Under the pieces are notes generated by a model. It was given only the letters and a program-made list of their open reading frames with translations. It did not search any database and was not told where the DNA came from. A stretch of 5,518 nucleotides of DNA from Phycisphaerae bacterium (lineage in GTDB: Bacteria > Planctomycetota > Phycisphaerae > Phycisphaerales > SM1A02), in the NCBI GenBank assembly GCA_002690755.1, contig NZFT01000081.1:1-5518 (forward strand). Direction: 5' to 3'. Position numbers and translations under genes: made by a program. Each line of letters opens with the position of its first letter. Position 1 is the stretch's first letter. Below are positions 4,587-5,518 of the stretch, in pieces.

Positions 4587-5518
4587 ATGCCGATCAGATA
4601 CATCATCGTGCTCGCCCTTTTCGTGATCACGGCGGACGCCGTGTCTGGCGATCCCCCGATCGTCCGCCCGCCGCATCCCGCGGCACCCGACGCGGATCGG
4701 TTCATCACGGATCGCGAAGGACGCACCCTCGATCTCCCCGCCGAGGACGAGACGTTCACCTTCGTGGTGTTCGGTGATCGCACCGGCGGTCCGGCGGACG
4801 GGGTGAAGATCCTCGCCGAAGCGGTCGCCGACACGAATCTCTACGAACCCGACCTGGTGATGACCGTCGGCGACCTGATCCAGGGCTACGGCACCGAAGG
4901 TCCGTGGATGGATGAGATGCGGGAGTTCCGCGGCATCATGGACGGACTCCTCTGTCCGTGGTTCCCGGTCGCGGGCAACCACGACGTCTACTGGCGCGGA
5001 CCCGATCGACCCGAGAACGAGCACGAAGCGAACTACGAGATGCACTTCGGTCCGCTCTGGTACGCCTTCGACCACAAGGACCGACGCTTCATCGTGCTCT
5101 ACACCGACGAAGCCGATCCGAAGACCGGCGAGCGGAACTTCAGCAAGCCGGCGTCCCAGCGCATGAGCCCCAAGCAACTCGCCTGGCTGAAGACGACGCT
5201 CGCGAGCGCCAAAGACAAGAAGGACGTCTTCGTGTTCCTTCACCACCCACGCTGGATCGGCGGCGGTTACGGCGACGACTGGGAACGCATCCATCCGGTG
5301 CTGGCCGAGGCCGGCAACGTGCGGGCGGTGTTCGCGGGCCACATCCACCGGATGCGCTACGACGGACCGAGGGACGGCATCGAGTACGTGACGCTCGCGA
5401 CGGTCGGCGGCGGGCAGTCGGGACTCGTTCCCGAAGCGGGCTACCTCCATCAGTTCCACCACGTGACGGTACGGCCGGACGGGATCGCCCTCGCCGCCAT
5501 TCCGGTCGGCGAGACGCT
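4587..5518 (+). CDS. Exported calcineurin-like metallophosphoesterase (3' end cut by window edge)
   Basis: The window holds 310 codons of this gene, which is open at the right edge. Residues 1-18 form a Sec-type signal peptide: a short basic start (MPIR), a hydrophobic core YIIVLALFVI (5-14), and a likely cleavage after ADA (16-18). The mature protein should therefore work in the periplasm or outside the cell. A Pro-rich linker (23-34) precedes the dimetal phosphoesterase fold. Its motifs, in order, are VVFGDRTGG (60-68, Asp64), TVGDLIQG (93-100, Asp96), VAGNHDVYW (128-136, Asn131 and His132), FLHHPRW (217-223, His219/His220) and FAGHIHRM (249-256, His252 and His254). This order is diagnostic of the family, which hydrolyses phosphomono- or diesters with a two-metal centre. 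The first motif lacks the common His (Asp-Arg-Thr instead of Asp-x-His). The substrate cannot be told. The start at 4587 is chosen because it gives the complete signal peptide. It is 63 bases after pcp. Confidence 0.93.
   Translation, partial: MPIRYIIVLALFVITADAVSGDPPIVRPPHPAAPDADRFITDREGRTLDLPAEDETFTFVVFGDRTGGPADGVKILAEAVADTNLYEPDLVMTVGDLIQGYGTEGPWMDEMREFRGIMDGLLCPWFPVAGNHDVYWRGPDRPENEHEANYEMHFGPLWYAFDHKDRRFIVLYTDEADPKTGERNFSKPASQRMSPKQLAWLKTTLASAKDKKDVFVFLHHPRWIGGGYGDDWERIHPVLAEAGNVRAVFAGHIHRMRYDGPRDGIEYVTLATVGGGQSGLVPEAGYLHQFHHVTVRPDGIALAAIPVGET

Noticed and set aside
4350..5462. Minus-strand frame of 370 residues antisense to pcp and the phosphoesterase
   Set aside because: Both sense-strand genes have complete motif sets; this frame is a GC-rich shadow with no recognisable domain.

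Overview
This high-GC window has ordinary bacterial chromosomal gene organisation. It holds six protein-coding genes and shows no sign of mobile DNA, CRISPR, tRNA or rRNA. The codons end mostly in G or C. Most genes lack a clear Shine-Dalgarno sequence. The gene set includes a lysine-type EF-P, a small hexameric glutamate dehydrogenase and an exported metallophosphoesterase of the 'GDRTGG' type. This makes me lean towards Planctomycetota (Phycisphaerae-like), but that placement is an impression from protein style and is not proven by the sequence.

Layout from left to right. (1) Positions 1-433, minus strand: the N-terminal third of an Old Yellow Enzyme-type NAD(P)H:flavin oxidoreductase, cut by the window edge. 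(2) Positions 434-592: a divergent spacer. (3) Positions 593-1168, plus strand: translation elongation factor P (efp), complete. A strong hairpin fills the 39-base gap to the next, convergent gene. (4) Positions 1208-2161, minus strand: an unrecognised protein with a single TPR-like helical repeat near its C-terminus. Its N-terminus is doubtful, and a +1 frame change near position 2070 is possible. (5) Positions 2358-3731, minus strand: NADP-type glutamate dehydrogenase (gdhA), complete, with a good Shine-Dalgarno. (6) Positions 3732-3914: a divergent spacer with a perfect 8-bp stem-loop and a TATGAT box. (7) Positions 3915-4523, plus strand: pyroglutamyl-peptidase I (pcp), with its full Glu-Cys-His triad. 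(8) Positions 4587-5518, plus strand: a signal-peptide-bearing calcineurin-like metallophosphoesterase, cut by the right edge.

The genes do not form one pathway. The only functional neighbourhood is the divergent gdhA/pcp pair. GDH interconverts 2-oxoglutarate plus ammonium and glutamate, and Pcp frees N-terminal pyroglutamate from peptides, so the two could meet in glutamate and peptide-nitrogen metabolism. The rest look like single housekeeping or accessory genes. I found no convincing new biological system. The items most worth a second look are the N-terminus of the unrecognised gene, the gdhA leader hairpin, and the recurring -10-like hexamer 6-7 bases before three start codons, which hints at leaderless mRNAs.
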